A stretch of 6,840 bases of DNA. Origin: an uncultured Xanthobacteraceae bacterium. Lineage in GTDB: Bacteria; Pseudomonadota; Alphaproteobacteria; Rhizobiales; Xanthobacteraceae. The position numbers were made by a program, and so were the translations under genes. Shown here one piece after another: positions 1 to 5,592 of this stretch; position 1 is the first letter of the stretch; each line of letters opens with the position of its first letter. The DNA lies in contig CATPCO010000496.1 in the NCBI GenBank assembly GCA_955652925.1, forward strand, positions 1 through 6,840, in the 5' to 3' direction. The notes beneath the pieces were generated by a model. The model had not been told where the DNA came from. It did not search any database and saw only the letters and a list, made by a program, of their open reading frames with translations.

Positions 1-93
1 GTGCCGGTCACCGCCTTGGCCTGGAATTCGCAGGGCACTCGGCTCGCGTTCGGCAGCGAGGACGGCGGCGCCGGGATTGTCAATCTCGGCTGA
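1..93 (+). CDS. WD40-repeat protein, C-terminal end (5' truncated)
   Basis: An open frame enters from the left edge and ends with TGA at 91-93, giving 30 residues. The translation contains VTALAWNSQGTRLAFGSEDG followed by GAGIVNLG. This matches the last blade of a WD40 beta-propeller: a hydrophobic VTALAW strand, a small loop, RLAFGSEDG, then a closing strand. Proteins of this kind are scaffolds, and no reaction can be assigned. The rest of the gene lies outside the window, so its length, start and partners are unknown. It converges with the DUF2147 gene, whose stop codon begins 2 nt away, leaving no room for an independent terminator between the two. Confidence 0.6.
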   Translation: MPVTALAWNSQGTRLAFGSEDGGAGIVNLG

Positions 94-95
94 GC

Positions 96-620
96 TTATT
101 TCTTCGAGGCAGGCGCCGTGCGCGAGCCGGAGCGCGCGGCCGGCGATTGGCTTTGCAGCGCGCTATCGGGAAGCCGATTCCAGATCTGGCTCCGGCCAAA
201 CAGCGATATCCCGAGATAGCCGCGCATTTCGAGCTTCTGCCCGTCGGGACTGAGCTCCATCAATGCGCGGTAGACGCTGCCGTCGCGCGGATCTGTGACG
301 GTGCCGCCTTCATAGTGGTTTCCAGTGCGCCGCATGCCCTTGATAAGCGTCAAGCCCATCACCGGCTTGCCGCGATCGGCGCCCTCGCACTTGTCGCAAA
401 CCGGGTTTTGGTCCTCGCCGGGCTTGAAGAAGATTTTGACAATGGTGCCATCGTAGACGCCGTTGCGCTCCGTGATTCGGAACCAGCTCTCCGCTTTCCC
501 TGAACCCTCGTCGACCTGCTCCCACAGCCCGGCGGCCGTCGGTTCGGCCGCAGCAAAGCGGCCCATGGCCAATACGAGAAAGACGCTCGCAACGATCAGT
601 CTTGCGGATATGGCTCGCAT
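96..620 (-). CDS. Secreted DUF2147 family protein
   Basis: A 174-residue protein with an N-terminal signal peptide: R2 and R7, a hydrophobic core at about 8-20, and a likely signal peptidase I site after FAAA (A25/E26). It is therefore probably periplasmic. The mature part has the DUF2147 pattern: a GLWEQVDE opening near 31-38, GTIVKIF at 58-64, a C75-x2-C78 pair, then GLTLIKGM, a GG-T-DP-DG segment and a closing GRSQIWNRLP. The biochemical role of the family is not established. The tail after about residue 155 is low-complexity, rich in Ser, Ala and Arg. I chose the ATG at 620 because an AGGGTG ribosome site lies about 7 nt upstream and the signal peptide begins there. The frame stays open upstream to about 1019, but that part runs through a repeat and through the end of the decarboxylase gene and looks non-coding. 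An in-frame GTG directly precedes the ATG. Confidence 0.85.
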   Translation of the reverse strand: MRAISARLIVASVFLVLAMGRFAAAEPTAAGLWEQVDEGSGKAESWFRITERNGVYDGTIVKIFFKPGEDQNPVCDKCEGADRGKPVMGLTLIKGMRRTGNHYEGGTVTDPRDGSVYRALMELSPDGQKLEMRGYLGISLFGRSQIWNRLPDSALQSQSPAARSGSRTAPASKK

Positions 621-755
621 CACAACACCCTGCGGTTCATCGCGTGAATGCCGTCGTCGCGCATGTGTGCCGGTTTCACTCCCGTAAATGACCGTGAACT
701 GTGGTGATTTCGTGTGGCGCGGGTTCCCGGGCGCAGTGCAGCATGCACCGGGATC

Positions 756-824
756 GTAGCCCGGATTGAGCGAAGCGAAATCCGGGAGCGTCCCCCGCGT
801 TTCGCTGCGCTCAACGCGGGCTAC
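756..824. repeat. Double-hairpin palindromic repeat (GTAGCCCGGAT type)
   Basis: A 69-bp element with ends GTAGCCCG (756-763) and CGGGCTAC (817-824). Each half is a hairpin of its own: CCCGGATT (760-767) pairs with AATCCGGG (779-786), and CCCGCGTT (794-801) pairs with AACGCGGG (813-820). The two loops are also complementary to each other: GAGCGAAGCGAAA (768-780) against TTTCGCTGCGCTC (800-812), with one mismatch. The element can therefore fold as two small hairpins or one long one. I recognise this sequence type as an interspersed repeat of Bradyrhizobium-like genomes. It lies 11 nt downstream of the decarboxylase stop, where it could serve as a transcript end or stabilising structure. Confidence 0.8.
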
Positions 825-835
825 CACTGGGCGCG

Positions 836-1966
836 TCAAATCACGTACTGGCGCAGCGGCGGGTAGCCATTGAAGCCGACCGAGGAATAGGTCGTCGTGT
901 ATGCGCCGGTGGCCTCGATCAAGACCTTGTCGCCGATGGCAAGCGAGACCGGCAGCGGGTAAGGCAATTTCTCGTACAGCACATCGACCGAATCGCAGGT
1001 CGGTCCCGCGATAATGCATGGCGCCATTTCATCGCGGTCGCGTGGCGTGCGGATGGGATAGCGGATCGACTCGCCGATGGTTTCCGCGAGCCCGTGGAAC
1101 TTGCCGATATCGAGATAGACCCAACGCAACTCGTCCTCCGGGGATCGCTTGGCGATCAGGACGACCTCGGCCTCAATGATGCCGGCATTGCCGACAAGCC
1201 CGCGGCCCGGCTCCACAATCGTCTCGGGGATGGCATTGCCGAAATGCCTGCGCAGCGCGCGGAAGATCGCGCGCCCATAGGTTTCGAGCTTCGGCGTCTT
1301 GCGCACGTAGCGGGCGGGAAAGCCGCCGCCGAGATTGACCATTGCGAGACTGATCCCGCGCTCGGCGCAGCTGCGGAAGATCGCAGCGGTCGAAGCGAGC
1401 GCGCGATCCCAAGCTTCGATGTTGTGCTGCTGGGAGCCGACGTGGAAGGAAATCCCATGCGGCACGAGGCCGCGCCGGTGCGCAAGCTCCAGAATGTCGG
1501 CGGCATAGTCCGGCTCGCAGCCGAATTTGCGCGACAGCGGCCATTCGGAGCCGGTGCCGTCACAATGGATACGGCAGATCACCCGCGCCCCGGGCGCACA
1601 ACGCGCGACCTTCTCGACCTCGGCCTCGCAGTCGACCGCAAACAGCGTCACCCCAAGCCTGGCGACCGCAGCGATCTCGCACTCCTTCTTGATGGTGTTG
1701 CCGTAGGAGATGCGCTCAGGCGTGGCGCCGGCTGCGAGCACCGCCTCGGTCTCGCTGACCGAAGCGACGTCGAAGCACGAGCCGAGCTCCGCCAGGAGCT
1801 TGAGGATCTCCGGCGCCGGATTGGCCTTCACGGCATAGAACACCTTCGTGTCCGGGAGCGCCTTGGCGAAGGCGAGATAATTCTCCCGCACGACCTCGAG
1901 GTCGACCACGAGGCAGGGTCCGTCGTCTCTGCGTTGCTTGAGGAATTCGCGGATGCGTGCCGTCAT
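836..1966 (-). CDS. odc: PLP-dependent ornithine (or lysine/ornithine) decarboxylase, fold type III
   Basis: This 376-residue cytoplasmic enzyme belongs to the Orn/DAP/Arg decarboxylase family 2 (alanine-racemase fold). It is predicted to decarboxylate ornithine to putrescine, and possibly lysine to cadaverine. Landmarks in order: the PLP Schiff-base lysine K47 in FYAVKANP; HVGSQQ (175-180), whose histidine stacks on the cofactor; NLGGGFP (211-217) and EPGR (252-255), which bind phosphate; GPTCDSVD (321-328), whose C324 and D325 are the ODC-type catalytic and substrate residues contributed across the dimer; and TGAYT with Y356. Length fits short alphaproteobacterial ODCs and is well below diaminopimelate (about 420) or biosynthetic arginine (over 600) decarboxylases. 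The start at 1966 has a GGGGAGAG ribosome site about 10 nt upstream. The gene has its own promoter candidate and a long structured leader, so it is probably monocistronic. Ornithine versus lysine preference cannot be settled by eye. Confidence 0.88.
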   Translation of the reverse strand: MTARIREFLKQRRDDGPCLVVDLEVVRENYLAFAKALPDTKVFYAVKANPAPEILKLLAELGSCFDVASVSETEAVLAAGATPERISYGNTIKKECEIAAVARLGVTLFAVDCEAEVEKVARCAPGARVICRIHCDGTGSEWPLSRKFGCEPDYAADILELAHRRGLVPHGISFHVGSQQHNIEAWDRALASTAAIFRSCAERGISLAMVNLGGGFPARYVRKTPKLETYGRAIFRALRRHFGNAIPETIVEPGRGLVGNAGIIEAEVVLIAKRSPEDELRWVYLDIGKFHGLAETIGESIRYPIRTPRDRDEMAPCIIAGPTCDSVDVLYEKLPYPLPVSLAIGDKVLIEATGAYTTTYSSVGFNGYPPLRQYVI

Positions 1967-1981
1967 CTCGACTGCTCTCCC

Positions 1982-2164
1982 CTATCCGAACTGGCGGCCC
2001 TGCCGCCCGGTGAACCTCCTGTGATGCACGCGGCCCGCAAGATGCGAGCCAAGCATCACTTCGATTGCTGCCTTGGTCCGGATGAGGGAGAATTTCCCGT
2101 TCCGCACGCCCGGCAAGAAGGACAAGCCTCTTCGGTGATCCGGCACTTGCGCCGGTGGTCCCAA
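1982..2164 (-). CDS. Possible upstream ORF / leader peptide of the decarboxylase gene
   Basis: An open frame of up to 60 codons ends with TAG 15 nt before the decarboxylase ATG, just ahead of its ribosome site. The longest start is a TTG at 2164. No start has a convincing ribosome site, and GTG (codon 7) or TTG (codon 14) are alternatives. From about codon 13 on, roughly 80% of codons end in G or C (39 of 48 by hand count), which resembles real genes of this window. The peptide includes RGLSFLPGVRNGKFSLIR and ends with a basic stretch, GRVHHRRFTGRQGRQFG. E. coli speF is controlled by an arginine/histidine-rich arrest peptide (SpeFL). A similar logic here is inference only. The same bases also carry RNA hairpins, so conservation could be structural rather than coding. 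Confidence 0.4.
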   Translation of the reverse strand: MGPPAQVPDHRRGLSFLPGVRNGKFSLIRTKAAIEVMLGSHLAGRVHHRRFTGRQGRQFG

Positions 2165-2214
2165 AAAAGCCCGCTCCGTCGTTGCTTTAAGCCGCGTCCC
2201 CCGTGGAGAGCGGG
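2163..2214 (-). terminator. Terminator-like stem with U-run inside the decarboxylase leader (candidate attenuator)
   Basis: On the minus strand CCCGCTC (2214-2208) pairs perfectly with GAGCGGG (2176-2170). The 31-nt loop is followed by C and six T (2168-2163), the outline of an intrinsic terminator. The 5' arm can instead pair locally as CCCCG with CGGGG (2215-2211 with 2203-2199), which would prevent the terminator stem. The loop is long for an ordinary terminator, so regulated attenuation is more plausible than simple termination. No experimental support is visible. Confidence 0.4.
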
Positions 2215-2251
2215 GTGCGCCGGTTCGCCTCCGGCTGCCGATCGCATGAGC

Positions 2252-2273
2252 AAGGAAGTGAGCTCACTTCCTT
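2252..2273. repeat. 22-bp perfect palindrome in the decarboxylase leader
   Basis: AAGGAAGTGAG (2252-2262) is followed directly by its exact reverse complement (2263-2273), centred on GAGCTC. As RNA it would form a stem with almost no loop, so two leader molecules could also pair with each other. As DNA it could be an operator for a dimeric regulator. It lies about 85 nt downstream of the proposed transcription start, which favours an RNA role. Confidence 0.6.
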
Positions 2274-2362
2274 AGGCGGCTGTCCGGCCTCTTGTCCGGA
2301 TGCCCACCGATCGACACACGGCCACCGGCACGTGCGAAATTGGGCATTCACCAAATAAGAGA

Positions 2363-2391
2363 ATTCGAAACGCCTCGCAAGTGATTTTCAA
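2363..2391 (-). promoter_or_regulatory. Candidate sigma-70 type promoter of the decarboxylase gene
   Basis: On the minus strand TTGAAA (2391-2386) lies exactly 17 nt before TCGAAT (2368-2363), matching the -35 consensus at 4-5 and the -10 consensus at 4 of 6 positions. The surroundings are the most AT-rich DNA between the decarboxylase and the next gene upstream. A start near 2357 would give the leader described separately. This is a visual match only. Confidence 0.4.
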
Positions 2392-2405
2392 GTGATTTGC
2401 TTGCG
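2376..2405. promoter_or_regulatory. Tandem and inverted repeat over the decarboxylase promoter (possible operator)
   Basis: CAAGTGATTT occurs twice in tandem (2378-2387 and 2389-2398) with an 11-nt period, close to one helical turn. The pair is bracketed by CGCAAG (2376-2381) and CTTGCG (2400-2405). The repeats overlap the proposed -35 box, a usual position for a repressor or activator site. No regulator gene lies nearby to suggest what binds. Confidence 0.35.
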
Positions 2406-2515
2406 GGACGATGAAATCTCCCCATCGATCGCCAGTCCGCTGCGTCACGGCTCAATCAACGAGAACGGACGAGATCGGTTCCAGGTGAGCGCGTAAGAAA
2501 GGTGCGCTGGCCGCG

Positions 2516-2776
2516 TCAGCCGCGCCTGGTAAAGGGCTCCACCCGGCGCGCATTGCGCACGAAGGCAATCATGACGGCGAGGCCGCAGAGAAAGAAAAGC
2601 CCCTGCATGATGTGCACGCCGTATTCGCCCAGATCGAACAGGTTGGCGACGGCCCATCCGCCCGCGAACGCGGCTCCAAAAACCTCGGCCCCAATCAGGA
2701 TCGCCGCGCTGATGACAGTCAGCACGCTTGGCCACGCAATGCGCCGGTCCCCGGTCAGGGTGGGTCGATCATCCAT
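2516..2776 (-). CDS. Small two-helix inner-membrane protein of unknown function
   Basis: An 86-residue protein that I do not recognise as a named family. A short charged N-terminus (DDR near 2-4, DRR at 10-12) is followed by a hydrophobic segment at about 16-43, a short polar turn around D48-E51, a second hydrophobic segment at about 53-73, and a basic tail (RNARR at 74-78, TRRG at the end). The positive tail and positive N-terminus suggest both ends face the cytoplasm. Acidic residues in or next to the helices (E31, D48, E51) are notable. I start it at the ATG at 2776. The frame stays open to 2839, but that extension translates the neighbouring palindromic repeat and is probably not coding. 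The ribosome site is weak. It lies downstream of the DHDPS-like gene on the same strand, separated by the repeat, and may be co-transcribed with it. Confidence 0.65.
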   Translation of the reverse strand: MDDRPTLTGDRRIAWPSVLTVISAAILIGAEVFGAAFAGGWAVANLFDLGEYGVHIMQGLFFLCGLAVMIAFVRNARRVEPFTRRG

Positions 2777-2789
2777 TGATTGGTCCGAT

Positions 2790-2876
2790 GTAGGTTGGGT
2801 CGAGTTCTTCACGAGACCCAACATTAACGCCATTGCCACAGCGAGTTGGGTCTCGCAAGCGCTCGACCCAAACTAC
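2790..2876. repeat. Double-hairpin palindromic repeat (GTAGGTTGGGTCGAG type)
   Basis: An 87-bp element with 15-bp terminal inverted repeats, GTAGGTTGGGTCGAG (2790-2804) and CTCGACCCAAACTAC (2862-2876), one mismatch. An inner perfect pair is CGAGACCCAAC (2812-2822) with GTTGGGTCTCG (2845-2855). Each half also folds alone: GTTGGGTC (2794-2801) with GACCCAAC (2815-2822), and TTGGGTC (2846-2852) with GACCCAA (2865-2871). The plan is the same as in the repeat at 756-824, though the sequence differs. It lies between two same-strand genes, and its right end contains the stop codon of the DHDPS-like gene. Confidence 0.8.
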
Positions 2877-3829
2877 GCCGCATGGCGGCTCGCGCCCGCT
2901 GCGAGCAGCCCCGCCTCGACCAATCCCGCGCGGATGCGCTCGATCTCCTCACGGCCCAGCTTGACCAAGGGGGGCCGCACGACGGCGCGTGACAGGCGGC
3001 CGAGCAGCACCAGTGCCTCCTTCATGCGGTTATGCATGTCAGCCCAGGGGTCGGCATAGAACACCCGCGCCAGCGGATAGATCCGATCATTCACCCGCCG
3101 GGCCTCGGCCAGATTGTTTTCCGTAACGGCACGGAAGAGCTGGGCTTGCAGGTCGGGAATGACGCTGCCGCTGCCGGATAGAAGGCCCTTGCAGCCGAGC
3201 ACGAGAGAGCTCAACAGCCAGGCGCTGTGGGTGCTGAGCACGTTCACCGGCCGCGGCAGGCTCTGCAGCATGCGGATATGCATCTCGTGCTGCGGCACAT
3301 TGCCGGCCCAATCCTTGATGGCTCGGATGGTCGGCACCTCTTCGCAAAGCCTCAACAGCGTGTCGCGCGGATAGCCCTGGCCCGCCGCCAACGGATACTG
3401 GAACACGATGATGGGCAGGTCGGTTGTGTCCGCGATGCGCTTGAAATGAGCAATCGCCATGGCCGGCGTCTGTCCCAGAGTGAATGGCGCGGGCGGGAAG
3501 ACGAGAAGCGCCGAGGCACCGTGCTCGCTCGCCATGCGCGCGATGCGAGCGGCTTCGAGGCTGCCGTCCGCCCACACGCCATTGACGAGCGGCAGGCGCT
3601 CCCCGATCTCGTCTTGCGCCACATCGAGCACGCGGCACTGCTCTTCGAAGCTGCACGAGGCAACCTCGGTGGAATGCGCGTTGACCGTAATGGCCGACAA
3701 TCCCTCGGTCGCGGCGACTTGCCGCAAATGGCTGCGAAAGCTGCGCTCATCAATGGAAAGATCTTCATTGAAGGGCAGCAACACGGCCGGAATGACGCCA
3801 TGCGGCACATAGTGGGGATGTCGGGGCAT
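2873..3829 (-). CDS. DHDPS/NAL superfamily protein (DapA-like aldolase/lyase)
   Basis: A 318-residue TIM-barrel enzyme of the dihydrodipicolinate synthase/N-acetylneuraminate lyase superfamily, acting through a Schiff base to a lysine. Visible landmarks: a VIPAVLLPF opening strand (12-20); NAHSTEV (50-56) in place of the G-T-T-G-E loop; LVNGVWADGSLEA (81-93), corresponding to the usual VIAGTG..T.EA segment; IIVFQYP (140-146) with the catalytic tyrosine Y145; and AIKDWAG (170-176) with the Schiff-base lysine K172. Length is slightly above the usual 290-300. The altered substrate loop and lack of lysine-biosynthesis neighbours argue against true DapA. A catabolic aldolase or lyase for a 2-keto acid is more likely, with unknown substrate. 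The start at 3829 has a GAGGAG ribosome site 8 nt upstream. The gene is divergent from an ABC importer operon, suggesting it may process the imported compound. Its TAG stop falls inside a palindromic repeat. Confidence 0.83.
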   Translation of the reverse strand: MPRHPHYVPHGVIPAVLLPFNEDLSIDERSFRSHLRQVAATEGLSAITVNAHSTEVASCSFEEQCRVLDVAQDEIGERLPLVNGVWADGSLEAARIARMASEHGASALLVFPPAPFTLGQTPAMAIAHFKRIADTTDLPIIVFQYPLAAGQGYPRDTLLRLCEEVPTIRAIKDWAGNVPQHEMHIRMLQSLPRPVNVLSTHSAWLLSSLVLGCKGLLSGSGSVIPDLQAQLFRAVTENNLAEARRVNDRIYPLARVFYADPWADMHNRMKEALVLLGRLSRAVVRPPLVKLGREEIERIRAGLVEAGLLAAGASRHAA

Positions 3830-3848
3830 GGTCTTGCTCCTCGGTCAT

Positions 3849-3865
3849 CCGGCCCTCCGGGCCGG
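3849..3865 (-). other. GC hairpin in the leader of the DHDPS-like gene
   Basis: CCGGCCC (3849-3855) and GGGCCGG (3859-3865) form a perfect 7-bp stem with a 3-nt loop. It ends 19 nt before the start codon and next to the ribosome site, so it could affect translation initiation or transcript stability. There is no U-run, so it is not a terminator. Confidence 0.5.
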
Positions 3866-3877
3866 GCGCAGCAGTCA

Positions 3878-3920
3878 TATATAGCAACGGCTCGCGGCAG
3901 ACTAGGCGAGCGATTCCTAG
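3878..3920 (-). promoter_or_regulatory. Candidate promoter and operator of the DHDPS-like gene
   Basis: A TATATA box (3883-3878 on the minus strand) lies about 49 nt before the DHDPS-like start codon. The position where a -35 box would be (about 3901-3906) has no good consensus. Instead it overlaps one arm of an inverted repeat, CTAGG (3902-3906) and CCTAG (3916-3920), spaced by 9 nt. A weak -35 with a dyad at that place fits a regulator-dependent promoter. The dyad is also about 100 nt upstream of the divergent ABC operon and could serve both. No sure promoter is visible for the ABC operon. An AT-rich patch at about 3955-3976 is the likeliest place. Confidence 0.35.
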
Positions 3921-4020
3921 ACCGGACGGGCGGGTTCAGTGGTGCGAGCCAGCGGTTTATTGCTATTTTGATATCGCAGTCCCATTTGCCACGACCGAAT
4001 GGCAATTCCTGTGAAATGTG

Positions 4021-4791
4021 ATGGCAGCGTACATTCAAGCTCGCAATGTCAATGTGACCTTTCGGCCGCCCAACCGCGCGCCGGTTCGCGCGCTGGCGCG
4101 TTTTGATCTCGAGGTCGATGAAGGGGAATTCGTATCCATCGTCGGCCCCTCCGGATGCGGCAAGAGCACCTTTCTCAATGTCCTGCTTGGCTTGCTGCGG
4201 GCGGACTCGGGCGACCTGCTGGTGGACGGTCAGCGAATTTCGGGTCCCGGAACCGATCGCGCCATGGTGTTCCAGGAGTTCGGGCTCCTTCCATGGCGCA
4301 CGGTGCAGAGCAACGTGGAGCTCGGGCTCGAGCTCAAACGCATGCCGCTCGAAAAACGGCACGCGATCTCGGGCGAGCTCATCGAAATGGTCGGGCTCTG
4401 CGGTTTCGAGGGACATTATCCCCATGAACTCTCCGGCGGGATGAAACAGCGCGTCGGGCTCGCGCGGGCGCTTGCCACCGATCCCGAGGTGCTGCTGATG
4501 GACGAGCCGTTCGCCGCCCTCGACGCCCAGACCCGCGACGTTATGCAGGTCGAGCTGCTGCGCATATGGCAGCAGGCGCGCAAGACGGTCCTGTTCGTCA
4601 CCCACCAGATCGAGGAGGCGGTCTATCTTTCCGATCGGGTCGTGGTCATGACCCGGCGCCCCGGCTACACCAAGCAGGTTTTCGACATCCCGCTCTCCCG
4701 GCCGCGCGACTATGAAATGCGGGTGACGCCGCAATTCAACGATCTTAAGCTCGCAATCTGGCAGACGCTCAAGGACGAGATAACGGTGTAG
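4021..4791 (+). CDS. ABC transporter ATP-binding protein, nitrate/sulfonate/taurine (SsuB/TauB) type
   Basis: A 256-residue ATPase that would sit on the cytoplasmic face and drive import through the two permeases that follow. With numbering from this ATG, landmarks are: Walker A GPSGCGKST (42-50), Q-loop VFQEFGLLPW with Q85, signature LSGGM (137-141), Walker B LLMDEP (158-163) with D-loop ALD, and switch histidine H195 in FVTHQIEEAVYLSDRV. The QEFGLLPWRTV sequence and the HQIEEA segment are typical of the SsuB/TauB/NrtD branch. All catalytic residues are present. A GTG at 4018 directly precedes this ATG in frame and could also start it. Neither has a clear ribosome site. The next gene begins 4 nt after the stop, so translation is probably coupled. 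Confidence 0.9.
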   Translation: MAAYIQARNVNVTFRPPNRAPVRALARFDLEVDEGEFVSIVGPSGCGKSTFLNVLLGLLRADSGDLLVDGQRISGPGTDRAMVFQEFGLLPWRTVQSNVELGLELKRMPLEKRHAISGELIEMVGLCGFEGHYPHELSGGMKQRVGLARALATDPEVLLMDEPFAALDAQTRDVMQVELLRIWQQARKTVLFVTHQIEEAVYLSDRVVVMTRRPGYTKQVFDIPLSRPRDYEMRVTPQFNDLKLAIWQTLKDEITV

Positions 4792-4795
4792 ACCG

Positions 4796-5581
4796 ATGGC
4801 CGAGCAAGTTGCGCCCGCTTTCCTCGCTCGCAATCGCAATCTCCTGCTGGGATGCCTGTCGGTTGCGCTGTTTTTTGCGGCATGGCAGGCCGTCTTTCTA
4901 TTTGTTCCATTCGACCCCCTGTTCATCAGCAAACCTAATCTGATTGCGCTCGCCTTGCTCGACCTGATCAGCAGCGGTGACTTGGCCCATGACCTCGCCG
5001 TGAGTGCGGTGCCCTTCTTCTATGGCTTCGCGGCGGCCGTTCTCGGCGGGGTACTTGTCGGAATGGCGATGGGATGGCGGCCACGCGTCGGCTACGCACT
5101 CGATCCGCTGATGACCATGTTTTATGCGAGCCCGCTCGTCGCACTCGCCCCGCTCGTCGTCATCTTCTTCGGCGTCGGGGTGGCGGGAAAGGCAATCCTG
5201 ATTTTCCTCCTCTCGGTATTTCCCTTCATCTTCAATACGGCCGCCGGCGTGCGGTCGGTCGATCGGCTCCTGATCAACGTCGTGCGCTCCCTCGGCGGCA
5301 CTGAGAAGGATCTTTATCTCAAGGTCCTCATCCCGAGCGTACTGCCCTACATCATCGCCGGAGCGCGCATCGCGATCGGACGCGCGCTTGTCGGCGTGCT
5401 GGTGGCGGAATTCTTTGCCGCCTCCGAAGGGATCGGATATGCCATCGCCCGTTTTGGCGATCTGTTTGCGCTCGACCGCATGTTTGCCTGCATTCTGGTC
5501 ATCATGGCGATTGCGGTCGTGCTGACGGAGGGAATTCGCTGGGCCGAGCGCGCCGCGTTTCCCTGGCGGCTCGGACAATAG
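4796..5581 (+). CDS. ABC transporter permease, SsuC/TauC-like (first of two)
   Basis: A 261-residue inner-membrane permease of the BPD_transp_1 family. Hydrophobic segments lie at about 16-38, 68-92, 103-126, 131-150, 185-203 and 222-245, giving about six helices with a cytoplasmic N-terminus. The ATPase-docking (EAA) loop is at about 165-190: RSLGGTEKDLYLKVLIPSVL followed by PYIIAGARI. The SPLVALAPLVVIFFGVG segment (112-128) is typical of aliphatic sulfonate/nitrate/taurine and related NMT1-type importers. The start at 4796 lies 4 nt after the ATPase stop, and length fits the family. It differs clearly from the following permease, so the transporter probably has a heterodimeric channel. The substrate cannot be inferred. 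Confidence 0.9.
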   Translation: MAEQVAPAFLARNRNLLLGCLSVALFFAAWQAVFLFVPFDPLFISKPNLIALALLDLISSGDLAHDLAVSAVPFFYGFAAAVLGGVLVGMAMGWRPRVGYALDPLMTMFYASPLVALAPLVVIFFGVGVAGKAILIFLLSVFPFIFNTAAGVRSVDRLLINVVRSLGGTEKDLYLKVLIPSVLPYIIAGARIAIGRALVGVLVAEFFAASEGIGYAIARFGDLFALDRMFACILVIMAIAVVLTEGIRWAERAAFPWRLGQ

Positions 5582-5592
5582 GCCGCAAAGCC

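Larger units (their letters stand above)
1967..2357 (-). ncRNA. Structured 5' leader of the decarboxylase gene (candidate speF-type regulatory RNA)
   Basis: About 390 nt separate the likely transcription start (near 2357) from the decarboxylase ATG. In transcript order the minus strand shows: a direct repeat CCGGACA twice (2299-2293 and 2287-2281); a 22-bp perfect palindrome (2273-2252); a GCCGG/CCGGC hairpin (2235-2219); a CCCCG/CGGGG hairpin (2215-2199) that competes with a longer stem ending in six U (2214-2163); a CCGGC/GCCGG hairpin (2155-2140); an AGGAGG tract (about 2019-2014); a GCCGCC/GGCGGC hairpin with a 3-nt loop (2007-1993); and the ribosome site. Rfam has an alphaproteobacterial speF leader class upstream of ornithine decarboxylases. 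Position, length and density of structure fit, but I cannot run the covariance model, so membership is inferred. This leader accounts for most of the gene-free stretch before the next gene. Confidence 0.6.

Noticed and set aside
621..1019. N-terminal extension of the DUF2147 frame to 307 residues
   Set aside because: The extension runs through the 756-824 repeat and the end of the decarboxylase gene, and has no family resemblance. A signal peptide and ribosome site mark the start at 620.
1094..2275. 393-codon open frame on the plus strand
   Set aside because: It lies antisense to the well-supported decarboxylase and its leader. The translation is Asp/Glu/Arg-rich low-quality sequence typical of an antisense frame in GC-rich DNA.
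2777..2839. N-terminal extension of the small membrane protein
   Set aside because: These 21 codons are largely inside the palindromic repeat at 2790-2876. The shorter form begins with a normal charged N-terminus.
3352..4932. 526-codon open frame on the minus strand
   Set aside because: It overlaps the ABC ATPase antisense and the DHDPS-like gene out of frame. The translation matches no family and is explained by GC-rich codon bias.
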